64,000 nt of DNA. It comes from Thauera sp. 28. Its GTDB lineage: Bacteria; Pseudomonadota; Gammaproteobacteria; Burkholderiales; Rhodocyclaceae. Location: assembly GCF_000310145.2 (NCBI RefSeq), contig NZ_AMXA01000020.1:1-64000 (forward strand), written 5' to 3'. Shown here piece after piece: positions 18,130-27,396 of the stretch (positions within the stretch are counted from its first letter, which is position 1; each line of letters begins with the position of its first letter). The translations under genes were made by a program, and so were the position numbers. The notes beneath the pieces were generated by a model, which was not told the origin of the DNA, made no database searches, and was given only the letters and a program-made list of their open reading frames with translations.

Positions 18130-18912
18130 ATGCCTACGATTCCTCTCCGCGGCCATATGGCCGCCTATGACGATTTTGGCCCGACGACGGCCCACCCCCT
18201 GCTCCTTGTCCACGGTGCCGGACACGACCGCGGCATCTGGCAAGCTGTTGCCGAAGGCCTGGCTCAAGCCGGCAGGCGCACGATCGCCGTCGATCTTCCT
18301 GGACATGGCAGTTCAAGCGGCGACGCGTGTCTCGGCATCGATGCCATGGCGGACTGGGTGCTCGCATTCGCGGACGCCGCTGGCCTGGGTCGCTTCGACC
18401 TCGGCGGTCACAGCATGGGCTCGCTGGTCGCACTCGCCGCAGCGGACTCGGCCCCTACACGGGTGGGCCGCCTGGTGTTGATCGGCAGCCTGGCGCCCAT
18501 GCCGGTCGCCCCCTTCGTGCTCGATGCCGCGCGTAACGACCCTCAACAGGCGCACGCCCTGATCAACAAATTCTCCTTCGCTCCGGCGGAGTTGATCGGC
18601 GAAGCCCGTCGACAGGCGCTGGAGGAAGCCAATACCGCGCGCATGCAACGCAACGGCGCAGCAGTACTGGCCTCCGATCTGGCGGCCTGCGACGCCTGGC
18701 AGGACGGCCTGGCCGCCGCCGCCAGACGCCGCGGCCCAAGCCTGTTGCTGTGCGGCGAGGTCGACCGCATGACCCCGCTCAAGGCCGTGACCCCGCTCGC
18801 CGACGCCCTCCAGGCAGAGGGCAATGCGCGCCTGGTCGTGCTTGCAGCCTGCGGCCACGGCATGCTCGACGAGAACCCCGCTGCCGTGGTTCAGGCCCTG
18901 CTCGAAGACTGA
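18130..18912 (+). CDS. Alpha/beta-fold hydrolase
   Basis: A 260-residue serine hydrolase of the alpha/beta fold. The oxyanion-hole motif HGAG, the nucleophile elbow GHSMGS, the acid in GEVDRMTP and the histidine in CGHGMLDENP give a complete catalytic triad. The substrate is not identifiable; esters, lactones or C-C bonds are all possible. There is no signal peptide, so it is cytoplasmic. The ATG at 18130 gives a canonical first strand; earlier codons in frame read through non-conserved Pro/His-rich sequence. Its 3' end overlaps the convergent EEP gene by 22 bases. Confidence 0.87.
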   Translation: MPTIPLRGHMAAYDDFGPTTAHPLLLVHGAGHDRGIWQAVAEGLAQAGRRTIAVDLPGHGSSSGDACLGIDAMADWVLAFADAAGLGRFDLGGHSMGSLVALAAADSAPTRVGRLVLIGSLAPMPVAPFVLDAARNDPQQAHALINKFSFAPAELIGEARRQALEEANTARMQRNGAAVLASDLAACDAWQDGLAAAARRRGPSLLLCGEVDRMTPLKAVTPLADALQAEGNARLVVLAACGHGMLDENPAAVVQALLED

Positions 18913-19775
18913 GCCTCGAAGGTGAGCACCACCGGCTGGTGGTCCGACGCCGCCGTGTCCGCCATGACCTCCAGCTCGCGCACACGGGCCGCAAGGTCGG
19001 TGGTGACGAAGAAGTAGTCGCAGCAATAGGCGCGATCAGGCCACTCGGCGCCATGCAGGCCGACTGTGGGCGCATGAGGCTGCGCGCCATGAACGAGCTG
19101 CCACGCGTCTACCCAGTGCGCACGCGCATCGCCCCAGGGTGCCGCCGGTAGCGGCTGCAGCATGGCAAGATGCTCGGCCGAACCGGGCTCGCAGTTGAAA
19201 TCCCCGCACAACACGGCCGCTGCCGGGCGCTGCGGCGCGGCAAACGACGGATTCGCCTCCTTGAGTGCGGGCGGGCGCGCGGCCAGATCGGCTGCCTCGG
19301 CCTGCAGACCGCGCAGCGCCTCGACCTGGGCGCGACGCTGGACCGCCGAGTAGTACTCCAGGTGCGTGGTCATCACCCGCAGCGCGCCCCACGGCGCCTG
19401 CACCACGGCCTCCACGCACACACGCTGCATCGCCGGGTACGCCGGGTCCGCGGGCGAAGGCAGCAGGTGCCTGAACACCTGTCCGACAGGCAGGCGCGAC
19501 AGCAGCAGGTTGCCGAAGCGGGCACGCCCGCCCTCGCCGTCCGGCAGATCGACGGCCGCCGCATAGACAGCCTCATACCCCGCAAAGGCCGCGCCCAGCG
19601 CAGCGGCTTCATCCTCCCGCGCCCCGCCTGCCAGCCCGGGGAAATTGCACGCAACCTCCTGCAGGCAAATGACGTCGAAGTCTCCTGCCGCCCGGATCGC
19701 CGCCGCGCTGCGGGCGAGGTCCACCCGCCCATCGGCCCCACGCCCCCACTGGATGTTCCAACTCAGCAGCTTCAT
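18891..19775 (-). CDS. Endonuclease/exonuclease/phosphatase family protein
   Basis: A 294-residue member of the EEP (DNase I / exonuclease III / inositol phosphatase) superfamily. Metal and catalytic motifs are visible: LLSWNIQWG, ICLQEV, THLEYYS, GDFNCEPGS and ASDHQPV at the C-terminus. No signal peptide or membrane segment. Specificity (DNA, phospholipid or other phosphodiester) cannot be read from sequence. It is divergent from ttrS with only 77 bases between them. Confidence 0.88.
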   Translation of the reverse strand: MKLLSWNIQWGRGADGRVDLARSAAAIRAAGDFDVICLQEVACNFPGLAGGAREDEAAALGAAFAGYEAVYAAAVDLPDGEGGRARFGNLLLSRLPVGQVFRHLLPSPADPAYPAMQRVCVEAVVQAPWGALRVMTTHLEYYSAVQRRAQVEALRGLQAEAADLAARPPALKEANPSFAAPQRPAAAVLCGDFNCEPGSAEHLAMLQPLPAAPWGDARAHWVDAWQLVHGAQPHAPTVGLHGAEWPDRAYCCDYFFVTTDLAARVRELEVMADTAASDHQPVVLTFEAQSSSRA

Positions 19776-19852
19776 GCCCTGCTCCTCCCCTCATCCGAGA
19801 TCCATGCGCCAGCGGGCTTGACGCCTCTGCCGCAAACAGCGATTTTGCACCC

Positions 19853-21664
19853 ATGTCCAGGCCTCTTTATGTTTCTCGCCTCTGCGCCGCCCTGGGGTGC
19901 ATGCTGCTTGCTCTCCTGCCCCTGGCACCCGCCTGTGCAGCCCAGCCCCTGCGCATTGGCGTGCTCGCCTTCCTCGGCTCGGAAGCCGCAGTCGAAGAAT
20001 GGTCACCCGTCCTACGCCGGCTGCAGGCCAGCCTGCCTGGACACACCCCCGCACTCGTCCATCTCGACCATGATGGCTTGCGCCTTGCTGCGAGCCAAGG
20101 CGAACTCGACTTCATCATCACCAACCCGGGACACTACGTCGAGCTCGAAGCTGAACTCGGCGCCAGTCGAATCCTCACGCTCGACGCCGGCGGGGGACGA
20201 TCACCCGAGCGTGCATTGGGCTCTGCGGTGATCGTACCGGCAGACAGCCCGCTTCATAGCCTCGCCGAGTTGCGGGGCAAGCGCCTGGCCATCGTCGGCC
20301 GTGAAGGCTTCGGCGGCTTCCAGATGTTGTGGGGAGAGCTCGACGCACTCGGCCTGTCGCCCGAGCGGCATCTCGCCGCCCTGCATGAAGTCGGCTTCCC
20401 GATGAGCGGCGTAGTCGCAGCGCTTGACGCCGGCTTGGCCGATGCGGGCGTGCTGCGCAGCTGCCTGCTCGAGAACCGGGCGGACTGGCAGGAGCGTTTT
20501 CGCGTACTGTCGCCGCGCAACGAGCCTGGCTTCGCCTGCGCCAGCTCCACCCCGCTCTACCCCGACTGGCCACTCGCCGCCCTGCGCCACACGTCCCCAG
20601 AGCTTTCACGTATGGTCGCGATCGCGCTGCTCGGCATGCGTACCGAGCGTGACGGCCTGGCATGGGCGGTACCGGCGGACTACCAGGCGGTCCACGAGTT
20701 GTTCCGGCGCCTCGAGATCGGTCCCTACGCTTACCTGCGTGCCCCCACGCTGATGGCGCTGGCCGAACGCTACTGGCCATGGGTAGCAGGCTTTGCGTTG
20801 CTGCTCCTGGGCTGGATCATCTATACCGTCCGTGTCGAACACTTGGTGCAGCGCCGCACCGCCGAACTACGCCATGCTCTCGCCGAGCGGGAGGCTTTGA
20901 CGCAACACATGCATGCCGCACAGGAGCAGGCGGAGCACCTTTCGCGCCTGTCGGTACTGGGCGAGTTGTCGGGCACCCTCGCCCACGAACTCAACCAGCC
21001 GCTGGCCGCCATCGCAAACTACGCCAACAGCCTGGTGCGCCGAGCCGACAACCAGCGCCTGACAGAAGCTGCAGTGCGCGAGGCAGGTGGCGAGATTGCC
21101 GGCCAGGCCGAACGCGCCGCGGGCATCCTGGGCCAAATCCGCGTCTTCGCACGCAAGCGTGCCGCGAGCCGCGAACGCCAGCCCGTACGCGACGTCGTCG
21201 ATGAGACTGTCGCCCTCTTTCGCGGCATGCTGGCGCACGCACCCGAGGTTCGGATCGCCGACGAGCTACCGGCCGATGCATGCACCGAGTTCGACCGCCT
21301 GCAGATCCAGCAAGTGATACTCAACCTGCTCAAGAATGCCTGGGACGCCAGCCACGGGCTGCCCGTCGCACGCCAGCGCATCCTGCTGACGCTCGACACC
21401 GACGCCGACAGCCTGCACATCCGCGTACGCGACTACGGCGTCGGAATCGACGCAGCCACGCGTAACCGGCTCTTCGAGGCCTTCTTTACCACCAAGGCCG
21501 ACGGCATGGGACTCGGCCTGTCGATCTGCCGCGGCATCGCCGAAGCCCACGGCGGTCGGCTGAGCGCGGATATTCCGGACGACGGACCGGGCGCCATCTT
21601 CGTGCTCACCCTGCCGCAAGCCAAGCGGTACATTCAATCCACAGCGAAACCCACCGACGCATGA
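19853..21664 (+). CDS. ttrS: Tetrathionate sensor histidine kinase TtrS
   Basis: A 603-residue membrane sensor kinase. A signal peptide (about 1-29) precedes a periplasmic PhnD/TtrS-type binding domain (about 30-300, beginning LRIGVLAFLGSE), one membrane segment (about 307-325), then HisKA with the phosphorylated His378 in LAHELNQPLAA, and HATPase motifs NLLKNAWDAS, DYGVGI and MGLGLSICRG. The periplasmic domain and the neighbouring ttrBCA genes make tetrathionate the likely ligand. Its stop overlaps the start of ttrR by four bases, so the two are coupled. It should phosphorylate TtrR to switch on ttrBCA. Confidence 0.9.
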   Translation: MSRPLYVSRLCAALGCMLLALLPLAPACAAQPLRIGVLAFLGSEAAVEEWSPVLRRLQASLPGHTPALVHLDHDGLRLAASQGELDFIITNPGHYVELEAELGASRILTLDAGGGRSPERALGSAVIVPADSPLHSLAELRGKRLAIVGREGFGGFQMLWGELDALGLSPERHLAALHEVGFPMSGVVAALDAGLADAGVLRSCLLENRADWQERFRVLSPRNEPGFACASSTPLYPDWPLAALRHTSPELSRMVAIALLGMRTERDGLAWAVPADYQAVHELFRRLEIGPYAYLRAPTLMALAERYWPWVAGFALLLLGWIIYTVRVEHLVQRRTAELRHALAEREALTQHMHAAQEQAEHLSRLSVLGELSGTLAHELNQPLAAIANYANSLVRRADNQRLTEAAVREAGGEIAGQAERAAGILGQIRVFARKRAASRERQPVRDVVDETVALFRGMLAHAPEVRIADELPADACTEFDRLQIQQVILNLLKNAWDASHGLPVARQRILLTLDTDADSLHIRVRDYGVGIDAATRNRLFEAFFTTKADGMGLGLSICRGIAEAHGGRLSADIPDDGPGAIFVLTLPQAKRYIQSTAKPTDA

Positions 21665-22290
21665 GCCCGAACGAAGAACCTCTGATCCACGTCATCGACG
21701 ACGACGCCGCCTTTCGACGCTCGACCGTCTTCCTGCTCGAATCGATGGGCTGGCAGGTCGCTGCCCACGCTTCTGCCGAGGATTTCCTCTCCGCCGTAGC
21801 CGTCCCCACCCAGGCGGCCTGCCTGGTGCTCGACATCCGCATGCCCATGATGAGCGGACTGGAGCTGCAGCAGGTGCTGCACCAGCGCGGCTTCGAGGCA
21901 CCGATCGTATTCATCACCGGACATGGTGACGTGGAGTTGGCGGTCCAAGCGATGAAGCACGGCGCCTGCGATTTTCTCAAAAAGCCGTTCAAGGACCAGG
22001 CCCTGATCGATGCTGTCGGCCGTGCGGTGAAGCTCGGCTGTGAGGCTCGCGCCCGCAGCGCGCGCTGCGAGGAGGCCAGGCTGATTCTAGAGCGCCTGTC
22101 GCCACGCGAGCGCGAGGTCGCCCGCCTGGTGGCCCTGGGGCTACCCAACAAGCTGGTCGGGCGAGAGCTCGACATCAGCGAGAAGACGGTGCATGTACAC
22201 CGCCACCATGTCATGGAAAAGACCGGAGTCGGCAGCGCCGCCGAGCTCGCGCGCCTGATGCTGCGCGCGGACCCCGCCGGCCTGGACTGA
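21661..22290 (+). CDS. ttrR: Tetrathionate response regulator TtrR
   Basis: A 209-residue response regulator of the FixJ class. The receiver domain has the acidic pair in VIDDDAAF, the phosphorylated Asp58 in VLDIRMP, the threonine in FITGHGD and lysine in LKKPF. The LuxR-type helix-turn-helix is LSPREREVARLVALGLPNKLVGRELDISEKTVHVHRHHV, within residues 145-190. It begins with an ATGA overlap with ttrS. The target is presumably the ttrB promoter at about 27.4 kb, at the far end of the convergent ttrBCA operon. Confidence 0.9.
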   Translation: MSPNEEPLIHVIDDDAAFRRSTVFLLESMGWQVAAHASAEDFLSAVAVPTQAACLVLDIRMPMMSGLELQQVLHQRGFEAPIVFITGHGDVELAVQAMKHGACDFLKKPFKDQALIDAVGRAVKLGCEARARSARCEEARLILERLSPREREVARLVALGLPNKLVGRELDISEKTVHVHRHHVMEKTGVGSAAELARLMLRADPAGLD

Positions 22291-22396
22291 GACGCGACCG
22301 CCCAATCACACCTCTGCCGGCGCGCCTGCGTTTGCATCGATCCCATGGCACGGCGGCAGCCGCGAATCGAACCGGTCGAGTCGCGGACTTCTGGCC

Positions 22397-25300
22397 TCAC
22401 ACCCGCTCAAGCCGGGCCGGAATACCCTGGCGCACCGAGGTGCCCGACACCGCATCCACCCAGATGCCCTTGCCACCACGCGTCGGGTCGGACAGGCCGA
22501 GGTCATTGAGGTTGATGCCCGCCCGCAGGTCGGGGCGGTCCGGCTGCACCCGGTCGCCGATCCGATGCGCCCGTGCGCCCAGTTCGAGGTGGCCGTAACC
22601 GTGCTCGATCGCCATCACCCCGGGCACCACACCCTCATGCACGATCACCGTGCATGCCGCCGCGCCGCCCGGGGTGCGAATGCGCGCGGCGTCGCCGGTC
22701 TTCAGGCCCTGCTTTTCGGCATCGACCGGATGCACGACCACCGGATTGTCCGGGTGCAGGCCGGTGATGCGGGTAGCGATGCTGTACGAGTTCTGTAGCG
22801 CCGACTTGTAGCTGATGATCTGCAGCGGCCAGTCCGCCTCGGTGTGCACCTCGCGCATCGGCGTGCCGTCATAGAAGGCCGGCGGCGTCCATTGCGCGCA
22901 GCCGAGGAAGCGCGCGCCGGAGAGCGTGTTGCGCGCGCTGCCGATCATCTCGTTCCACAGCCACAGCGGCTTCGTGAAGCGGTTGGCCTGCCACTCGGGC
23001 TGCTCCGCGTCCTGCGCCTCGGTGGCCGGCTGGTAGCGCCCGCCACGGGTGAACAGGAAGGCTACCTTGCGCCACTCCTCAGGCTTGAGCACGCCCTCCA
23101 GCTGCGGGCGCAGGCGATCGACACCGGAGAGCTGCAGATCCTCGTCGGTGGCGTCGGCCACCGGCGCCTTGCCAGCGAAAGCGATGTTGGCGCCGCCGCG
23201 CAGGTACCAGTCCTCGGGCGTCTCAAGCGGATGGCGCTTGCCGTCCATGTCGGCGATCGCCTCGCCGCCAAAGCCGGGCAGCTTCATCGCCTTTGCGAGC
23301 GCGATGTAGAAGGTCTCCATGCCGATCGGCGTACCGTCGGGGGTCTTGTCCGCCTTGGGTTCGACCACCGGCCAGCGCGCGGTCGTGGCCTTGGTGGGCA
23401 CGCCATTCCAGGGCGCGGCCCAGCCCCAACTCTCGTACATGATCGAGTCGGGCACGATGTAGTCGGCAAAGGCGTTGCTCTCGTTGATCAGCGGGTCGAC
23501 CGAGATGATCAGCGGCAGCTTCTTCGGGTCGGCGAGGTCGCGCTCGATCAGCGGGCGCACGCCGGTGATGCCGTACAGCGGGTTGCAGCTCCACAGCACC
23601 AAAGCCTTGAGGCTATAGGGATAGCCGCGCAGTGCACCGGTGAACCATTCTGTGCCCAAGCCCGGCGCGTTGGGGAACCAGGCGTCGCTAGCCGGATAGG
23701 GCTTGCCCTCGGCCTGGCGGCGCTTGAACTCGGTCGAGCGCTCGTAGGCCACGTTGCGCCCAAGCGGGGTGCCGGACGGCTTCAGCTCGCCCGGGAAGGT
23801 CTCGAGATCGTAGCGTGGGCCGGCACCATTGTCCTTGAAGCCGCCGCCGTTCATCACGAAGCCGCCCTTGCAGTTCAGGTTGCCGATCAGCGCGTTCAAC
23901 GTGACCACGGCGTAGGCGTTGTAGAAGCCGTTGCCGGCCATCATGCCGCCGTGGGCAATCGCGCTCGCCTTGCGGCCGTGACGGGTGAACTCGTCAGCCA
24001 GGCCGACGATCACGTCCTCCGGGATGCCGCAGACGGCCGAGTATTCGGCGATCGACAGCGCACGCGCCGATTCGCGCAGCAGCTCGAAGGGCGTCTTCAC
24101 CGTCACCGGCTTGCCGCCGAGCTCGATCACCCGCGTGGCCTCCAGCACCGCCGCCACGGTCGCGGTTTCGGCCGCAACCAGCTCGCCGCCGGCGGTGGCG
24201 ATGACGTAGGGGTCGGCGTCCTTGTATTTCTCCTCCGCCGCGACTTCCATGCCGATGTCGGAGCCGCGCAGGAAGCGGCCCTGGCGCGGGTGGCCGTCCT
24301 CGGCGATCACCAGCCAGCCGGCGTTGGTAAAGGACGGCTCGCCCGCGGCCTGAGCGGCCTTGAGGTTGGGCCAGCCAAGGTAGGCGGTGTTCACGCGCTC
24401 GTTGTCGAACATCCAGCGCATCATGCCCATCACCAGCGCACCGTCGGTGCCCGGACGGATCGGCACCCAGCGCCCGTGCTCGGCGGCGGCAAGGTTGTGC
24501 GAGTTGTTCAGCACAGGGTCGACCACCACGTAATCCAGCCGGCCTTCGGCACGTCCCTTGGCGAGCATGCCGCCGGTGCGCTTGAAGGGGTTGCCGGCGT
24601 TGCCCGGCGCGGTGCCGATGAAGAGCACGAATTCGGCATTGGCCAGGTCGGGCTTGGCGTGCGGCATGCGCTTGACGTCGCCGAACAACGCACCCGAGCC
24701 GGAGCGGTAGGCGCCGCCGCAGTAGGAGCCGTGGCCGACGTGGTTGAGCGTGCCGTAGGCCTGGTTCCAGAAGCGGCGGCTGAAGTTCTCGCGGCCGTCA
24801 TTGACGCTGGTCAGCACCGCGACCTGATTCACCCGCTTGCCCAACTCGGGGGCCTCGGCATCGATCGGCTTTTCCAGGTCGCGCAGTGCGGCCAGGCCAT
24901 CGACATGGCCCTCGCCGAACAGGTCGCCGCCTTCCACCACTTCCTTCACCAGTTGCTCGAAGGAGATCGGCTGCCATTGACCGGAGTTGCGCGCACCGAC
25001 GCGCTTCAGCGGGGTGAGCACGCGGAAAGGCGAGTTCATCTGGTCCATCGCCGCGTTGCCGCGGCCGCAGGCGGTCGAGCGCCCGGCCAGGCCCTTGTCC
25101 TGGAAGCGCGACATGGCGACCAGGCTCTCCTTGACCGACGCCTTCATCGGCAGGTGAGGCTCGGTCGACAGCGGGCTGTAGGGGTTGCCGACCACGCGGA
25201 TGACCTGGCCGCTGGCCTTGTCGATGCGCACGCGCACGCCGCACTGGGTGGTGCAGCCCAGGCAGGCCGTGTAGCTGACCTGCTGGTTGGGGTTGGGGGT

Positions 25301-25492
25301 GAATTCGCCGCTCACCGGATCGACGGTGAATTCCGGTTCGGCCGAGCGGCCGTGGATGTGCCGGCCTTCGGCGATCTTCTTCTCTTCGGGGCCGGTGAAG
25401 TTGGCCACCATGCGGCCCAGAGTCTGCGAGAAGCCGGCAACGAAGGCGGCGAGGCCACCGGCGGCGATGATTTCACGACGTTCGATTTTCAT
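22397..25492 (-). CDS. ttrA: Tetrathionate reductase catalytic subunit TtrA
   Basis: A 1031-residue molybdopterin oxidoreductase, close in length to known TtrA. It reduces tetrathionate to thiosulfate in the periplasm. The N-terminus carries an RR motif followed by hydrophobic residues (ERREIIAAGGLAAFVAGF), a Tat-type export signal. The [4Fe-4S] cysteines appear in TACLGCTTQCGV and later STACGRGNAA. GSYCGGAYRSGSG holds the probable molybdenum-ligand cysteine. The ATG at 25492 has an AAGGAGAT ribosome-binding site. It is the last gene of ttrBCA and ends 107 bases from the convergent ttrR. A related DMSO-reductase-family role is possible, but the ttrS/ttrR and ttrB/ttrC context argues for tetrathionate. 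Confidence 0.92.
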   Translation of the reverse strand: MKIERREIIAAGGLAAFVAGFSQTLGRMVANFTGPEEKKIAEGRHIHGRSAEPEFTVDPVSGEFTPNPNQQVSYTACLGCTTQCGVRVRIDKASGQVIRVVGNPYSPLSTEPHLPMKASVKESLVAMSRFQDKGLAGRSTACGRGNAAMDQMNSPFRVLTPLKRVGARNSGQWQPISFEQLVKEVVEGGDLFGEGHVDGLAALRDLEKPIDAEAPELGKRVNQVAVLTSVNDGRENFSRRFWNQAYGTLNHVGHGSYCGGAYRSGSGALFGDVKRMPHAKPDLANAEFVLFIGTAPGNAGNPFKRTGGMLAKGRAEGRLDYVVVDPVLNNSHNLAAAEHGRWVPIRPGTDGALVMGMMRWMFDNERVNTAYLGWPNLKAAQAAGEPSFTNAGWLVIAEDGHPRQGRFLRGSDIGMEVAAEEKYKDADPYVIATAGGELVAAETATVAAVLEATRVIELGGKPVTVKTPFELLRESARALSIAEYSAVCGIPEDVIVGLADEFTRHGRKASAIAHGGMMAGNGFYNAYAVVTLNALIGNLNCKGGFVMNGGGFKDNGAGPRYDLETFPGELKPSGTPLGRNVAYERSTEFKRRQAEGKPYPASDAWFPNAPGLGTEWFTGALRGYPYSLKALVLWSCNPLYGITGVRPLIERDLADPKKLPLIISVDPLINESNAFADYIVPDSIMYESWGWAAPWNGVPTKATTARWPVVEPKADKTPDGTPIGMETFYIALAKAMKLPGFGGEAIADMDGKRHPLETPEDWYLRGGANIAFAGKAPVADATDEDLQLSGVDRLRPQLEGVLKPEEWRKVAFLFTRGGRYQPATEAQDAEQPEWQANRFTKPLWLWNEMIGSARNTLSGARFLGCAQWTPPAFYDGTPMREVHTEADWPLQIISYKSALQNSYSIATRITGLHPDNPVVVHPVDAEKQGLKTGDAARIRTPGGAAACTVIVHEGVVPGVMAIEHGYGHLELGARAHRIGDRVQPDRPDLRAGINLNDLGLSDPTRGGKGIWVDAVSGTSVRQGIPARLERV

Positions 25493-25517
25493 GATGTATC
25501 TCCTTGGTCGCCCGCGC

Positions 25518-26615
25518 TCAGGCGGCAGCCTTGTCGGTGTCGCCGGCCGCGAGGCGGTCGAGCGGCAGCAAGGTGGTGATGAGGACGAAGAGGAAGACCC
25601 ACAGCCCGGCGGTGCCGACGATGCCCATCAGGCCCTCGGGGCCGAGCGGTAGCGAATAGGTGTAGTAGCCGGCGCCGGTCTTGGGCACCTCCTGGCCACC
25701 GATGAAGATGGACCAGCGCATCATCCACGCCGAGTGCAGCGCCAGCAGGCCGATCAGCAGGCCGGACCCGGGCCACTTCCACGCCAGCAACAGGGTGAGC
25801 ACGGTGGCCGTCACCGCCCAGGCCGCCGAGAACTGCCAGTTGGCCGAGGGACCGACTTCGGCGAGGGCCTGGGCATGGACCGGCGACACGCCGGAGAGCC
25901 CGAGCGCCAGCCACAATGCTCCCACCGCCAGGGCCACCACCTGGGTCGCGGCCAGCACCCCGGCCATGCGGCGATTGGCAGCCTGGTCACGCACGCTGAA
26001 GCGGTTGAACAGCAGTGCCAGGCCGACCGCGCCAGCGAAGGCGGTGACGAAGAACTGCAGTGGCAGCAGCGGCGTGTTCCACAGCGGACGAGCCTGCACG
26101 ACCGCAACCTCGGCGCCGGTGTAAAGCGCCACCAGCGCGGCGCCGACGAAGGCGAGCAGCGCCGCCGCCTTGAGCGCGCCACGGCTGTCGTGGCCGCCGT
26201 AGGCGAGTACGTTGGCCAAGCCGGAGAGCTTGCCACCGCTTTGCGCATGGCGCGCCAGATCGGGGCGGAAGGCCAGCCAAGCGTAGGTGAGCAGCCCGCC
26301 CAGATACACCGGGATGAAGAAGGCGCCCCACGACATCCACGACGTCGGCGTGAAATAAGCATAGAAATGCCAGAAGCGGCCGGGCTGGTGCAGGTCCGCC
26401 AGCAGCGCCACCGGTGCGGCCAGGCCGCACACCAGTGCGCCGAGCAGGGCCAGACGCGAGATACCAGCCCAGCCCGGGCGGCGGAAGACGACGCCCGGCA
26501 GCGACAGCAGATACGCGCCGTAGGACAGGCCGATGAGGAAAAAGTACTGCACCGCCCACGGCAGCCACGCAACTTCGCGCGCAACGTTGATGGTTTCGAC
26601 AATGTTCGGGTTCAT
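25518..26615 (-). CDS. ttrC: Tetrathionate reductase membrane subunit TtrC (NrfD/PsrC type)
   Basis: A 365-residue polytopic membrane protein of the NrfD/PsrC family with about nine hydrophobic helices, from VQYFFLIGLSYGAYLLSLPG to GLWVFLFVLITTLLPL. It should oxidise quinol and pass electrons to the TtrB iron-sulfur protein. GAGGAGAT precedes the ATG at 26615. It lies between ttrB and ttrA with short gaps, as in other ttrBCA operons. Confidence 0.9.
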   Translation of the reverse strand: MNPNIVETINVAREVAWLPWAVQYFFLIGLSYGAYLLSLPGVVFRRPGWAGISRLALLGALVCGLAAPVALLADLHQPGRFWHFYAYFTPTSWMSWGAFFIPVYLGGLLTYAWLAFRPDLARHAQSGGKLSGLANVLAYGGHDSRGALKAAALLAFVGAALVALYTGAEVAVVQARPLWNTPLLPLQFFVTAFAGAVGLALLFNRFSVRDQAANRRMAGVLAATQVVALAVGALWLALGLSGVSPVHAQALAEVGPSANWQFSAAWAVTATVLTLLLAWKWPGSGLLIGLLALHSAWMMRWSIFIGGQEVPKTGAGYYTYSLPLGPEGLMGIVGTAGLWVFLFVLITTLLPLDRLAAGDTDKAAA

Positions 26616-26637
26616 GTTGGATCTCCTCGCGTGCGGT

Positions 26638-27396
26638 TCAGGCGTGCGGCAGACTGCGGGGCTTCCACAGCGTGCCCTGGCCCTCGACCTTGCCTGTGAA
26701 GCGCTCGTCGAGGCCGATGTAGAACACCCGCGGCGCCGTATCGAGCTCGGGCTTGAGCACCTTGAGCTGCGGCTGCGTCTCCTTCAGGCGGCGGGCGAGT
26801 TCGCCCTCAGGGTCGCTGATGTCACCGAAGATGCGCGCGCCGCCGACGCAGGTCTCGACACAGGCGGGCAACAGGCCGGCATCCACGCGGTGGGCGCAGA
26901 AGGTGCATTTGTCGGCCTTGCCGGTGTCGTGGTTGATGAAGCGCGCGTCGTAGGGGCATGCCTGCACGCAGTAGGCGCAGCCCACGCAGCGGTCGCCGTC
27001 GACGGCGACGATGCCGTCCTCGCGCTTGTAGGTGGCGCTCACCGGGCATACCGGGATGCAGGGCGGGTTGTCGCAGTGGTTGCACAATCGCGGCAGCACG
27101 TAGGTGCCGGCGGGCTGGGCGCTGTCGGTGAGCTTGACGCTGTAGGTCGACACCACGGTGCGGAAGCTGCCCTCGGGCACCGCGTTCTCCTGGATGCAGG
27201 ACACCGTACAGGCCTGGCAGCCGATGCACTTGCGGACGTCGATCAGCATCGCCCACTGGTGCTTGGCTGTGCTGGCGATCGCTGGGGTGGGCACCGCTAC
27301 CGCCGCAGCAGTCACTACCGGCACGCCGCGCAGGAAGTTGCGGCGTGAAGCCGAGGCTGGCGCTGCGCATGGCGGGGTTTCCAAAGCCTCTTTCAT
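26638..27396 (-). CDS. ttrB: Tetrathionate reductase iron-sulfur subunit TtrB
   Basis: A 252-residue ferredoxin-like electron-transfer subunit. A Tat signal (SRRNFLRGVPVVTAAAVA) is followed by four cysteine groups: CIGCQACTVSC, CNHCDNPPCIPVC, CVGCAYCVQAC and CTFCAHR...CVETC. These bind four [4Fe-4S] clusters. It carries electrons from TtrC to TtrA on the periplasmic face. It is the first gene of ttrBCA; the promoter should lie just upstream, where the dyad CCCA-N9-TGGG occurs at 27447..27463. Confidence 0.92.
   Translation of the reverse strand: MKEALETPPCAAPASASRRNFLRGVPVVTAAAVAVPTPAIASTAKHQWAMLIDVRKCIGCQACTVSCIQENAVPEGSFRTVVSTYSVKLTDSAQPAGTYVLPRLCNHCDNPPCIPVCPVSATYKREDGIVAVDGDRCVGCAYCVQACPYDARFINHDTGKADKCTFCAHRVDAGLLPACVETCVGGARIFGDISDPEGELARRLKETQPQLKVLKPELDTAPRVFYIGLDERFTGKVEGQGTLWKPRSLPHA

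Noticed and set aside
22844-25579. A 911-codon open frame antisense to ttrA
   Set aside because: It mirrors a strongly supported gene, its protein is His/Arg/Ala-rich with no recognised domain, and long antisense frames are expected in GC-rich DNA.
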